Positions 51,267 through 51,357 of a DNA stretch of 51,357 nt are shown here, piece by piece. The stretch comes from Woeseiaceae bacterium (GTDB lineage Bacteria; Pseudomonadota; Gammaproteobacteria; Steroidobacterales; Woeseiaceae). The stretch's first letter is position 1. Every line of letters begins with the position of its first letter. The position numbers and the translations under genes are program-made. Below the pieces are notes generated by a model that ran no database searches, was not told where the DNA came from, and was given only the letters and a program-made list of their open reading frames with translations. The stretch lies in assembly GCA_013001045.1 (NCBI GenBank), contig JABDNG010000043.1:1-51357 (forward strand), read 5' to 3'.

Positions 51267-51357
51267 ATGGCGCTCGATTACGACGAAGTGATGGCGAAGG
51301 TTGAGACCGACATCCCGTTCAGCTATACGGATGCGGACACCATGCTGTACGCGCTGT
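51267..51357 (+). CDS. MaoC-like enoyl-CoA hydratase, 5' end only
   Basis: The window ends inside this gene, and only 30 codons are visible. The start MALDYDEVMAKVETDIPF, followed by SYTDADTMLYAL, closely resembles the N-terminus of MaoC/hydratase-2 proteins of the 3-hydroxyacyl-CoA type (YTEKDTMLYALGVG). AAGGA lies about eight bases before the ATG. It is 20 bases after the phosphotransferase gene and is probably in the same operon. Confidence 0.65.
   Translation, partial: MALDYDEVMAKVETDIPFSYTDADTMLYAL

Overview
The window reads as ordinary chromosomal DNA of a moderately G+C-rich Gram-negative bacterium, most likely an environmental or marine gammaproteobacterium. The evidence is two TonB-dependent receptors, a PlpD-type patatin with its own beta-barrel, ExbB/ExbD/TonB-like proteins, a lipobox protein, MAPEG and SYLF proteins and a P-II protein of proteobacterial type. 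A Woeseia/Steroidobacter/Xanthomonad-like relative would fit, but that is inference from protein style only. I see no tRNA, rRNA, CRISPR array, insertion sequence, integrase or phage gene.

Layout. 1-6.2 kb: a small Cys-rich protein, a large TonB-dependent receptor and a secreted S9 peptidase. 6.2-12.8 kb: amino-acid biosynthesis, with the acetolactate synthase large subunit on the minus strand and, divergently, the small subunit followed by proB, proA and glpD. 12.8-17.2 kb: a second TonB-dependent receptor, divergent from a patatin/POTRA/barrel protein. 17.2-22.3 kb: a small protein and a WaaP/RIO-like kinase on the minus strand, divergent from a 1351-residue AAA_35-TM-P-domain-WD40 protein. 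22.3-30.6 kb: an MFS-acyltransferase fusion, an EexN-like lipoprotein, MscS, a SYLF protein, M48 peptidase plus LemA, and ApbE.

30.9-40.6 kb is the most distinctive part. It is one nearly uninterrupted plus-strand run: a TlpA-like thioredoxin, a secreted coiled-coil protein, two large periplasmic TPR proteins, a TPR lipoprotein, a small secreted acidic protein, ExbB/TolQ/MotA, two ExbD/TolR proteins and a TonB-like protein with an AgmX/PglI-type C-terminus. It looks like a proton-motive-force-driven envelope machine reminiscent of Myxococcus Agl/Glt and Tol/Ton systems, with its own periplasmic TPR scaffold. One of the two ExbD proteins has Asn where the channel Asp is expected.

40.6-47.3 kb holds a DUF899 protein, a D-2-hydroxyacid dehydrogenase with an export signal, a tightly overlapping set (histidine phosphatase, deoxyinosine glycosylase, VOC, MAPEG), P-II divergent from a desaturase, another VOC protein and a LuxR-type regulator. 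47.3 kb to the end is a leucine/isovalerate degradation start (liuA, liuB), a CoA-pathway-type phosphotransferase and the first 91 bases of a probable MaoC-type hydratase gene.

About a quarter of the genes appear to start with GTG or TTG, and several convergent genes share or abut stop codons, so the genome is compact. Start sites were chosen by eye from ribosome binding sites, signal peptides and family lengths.
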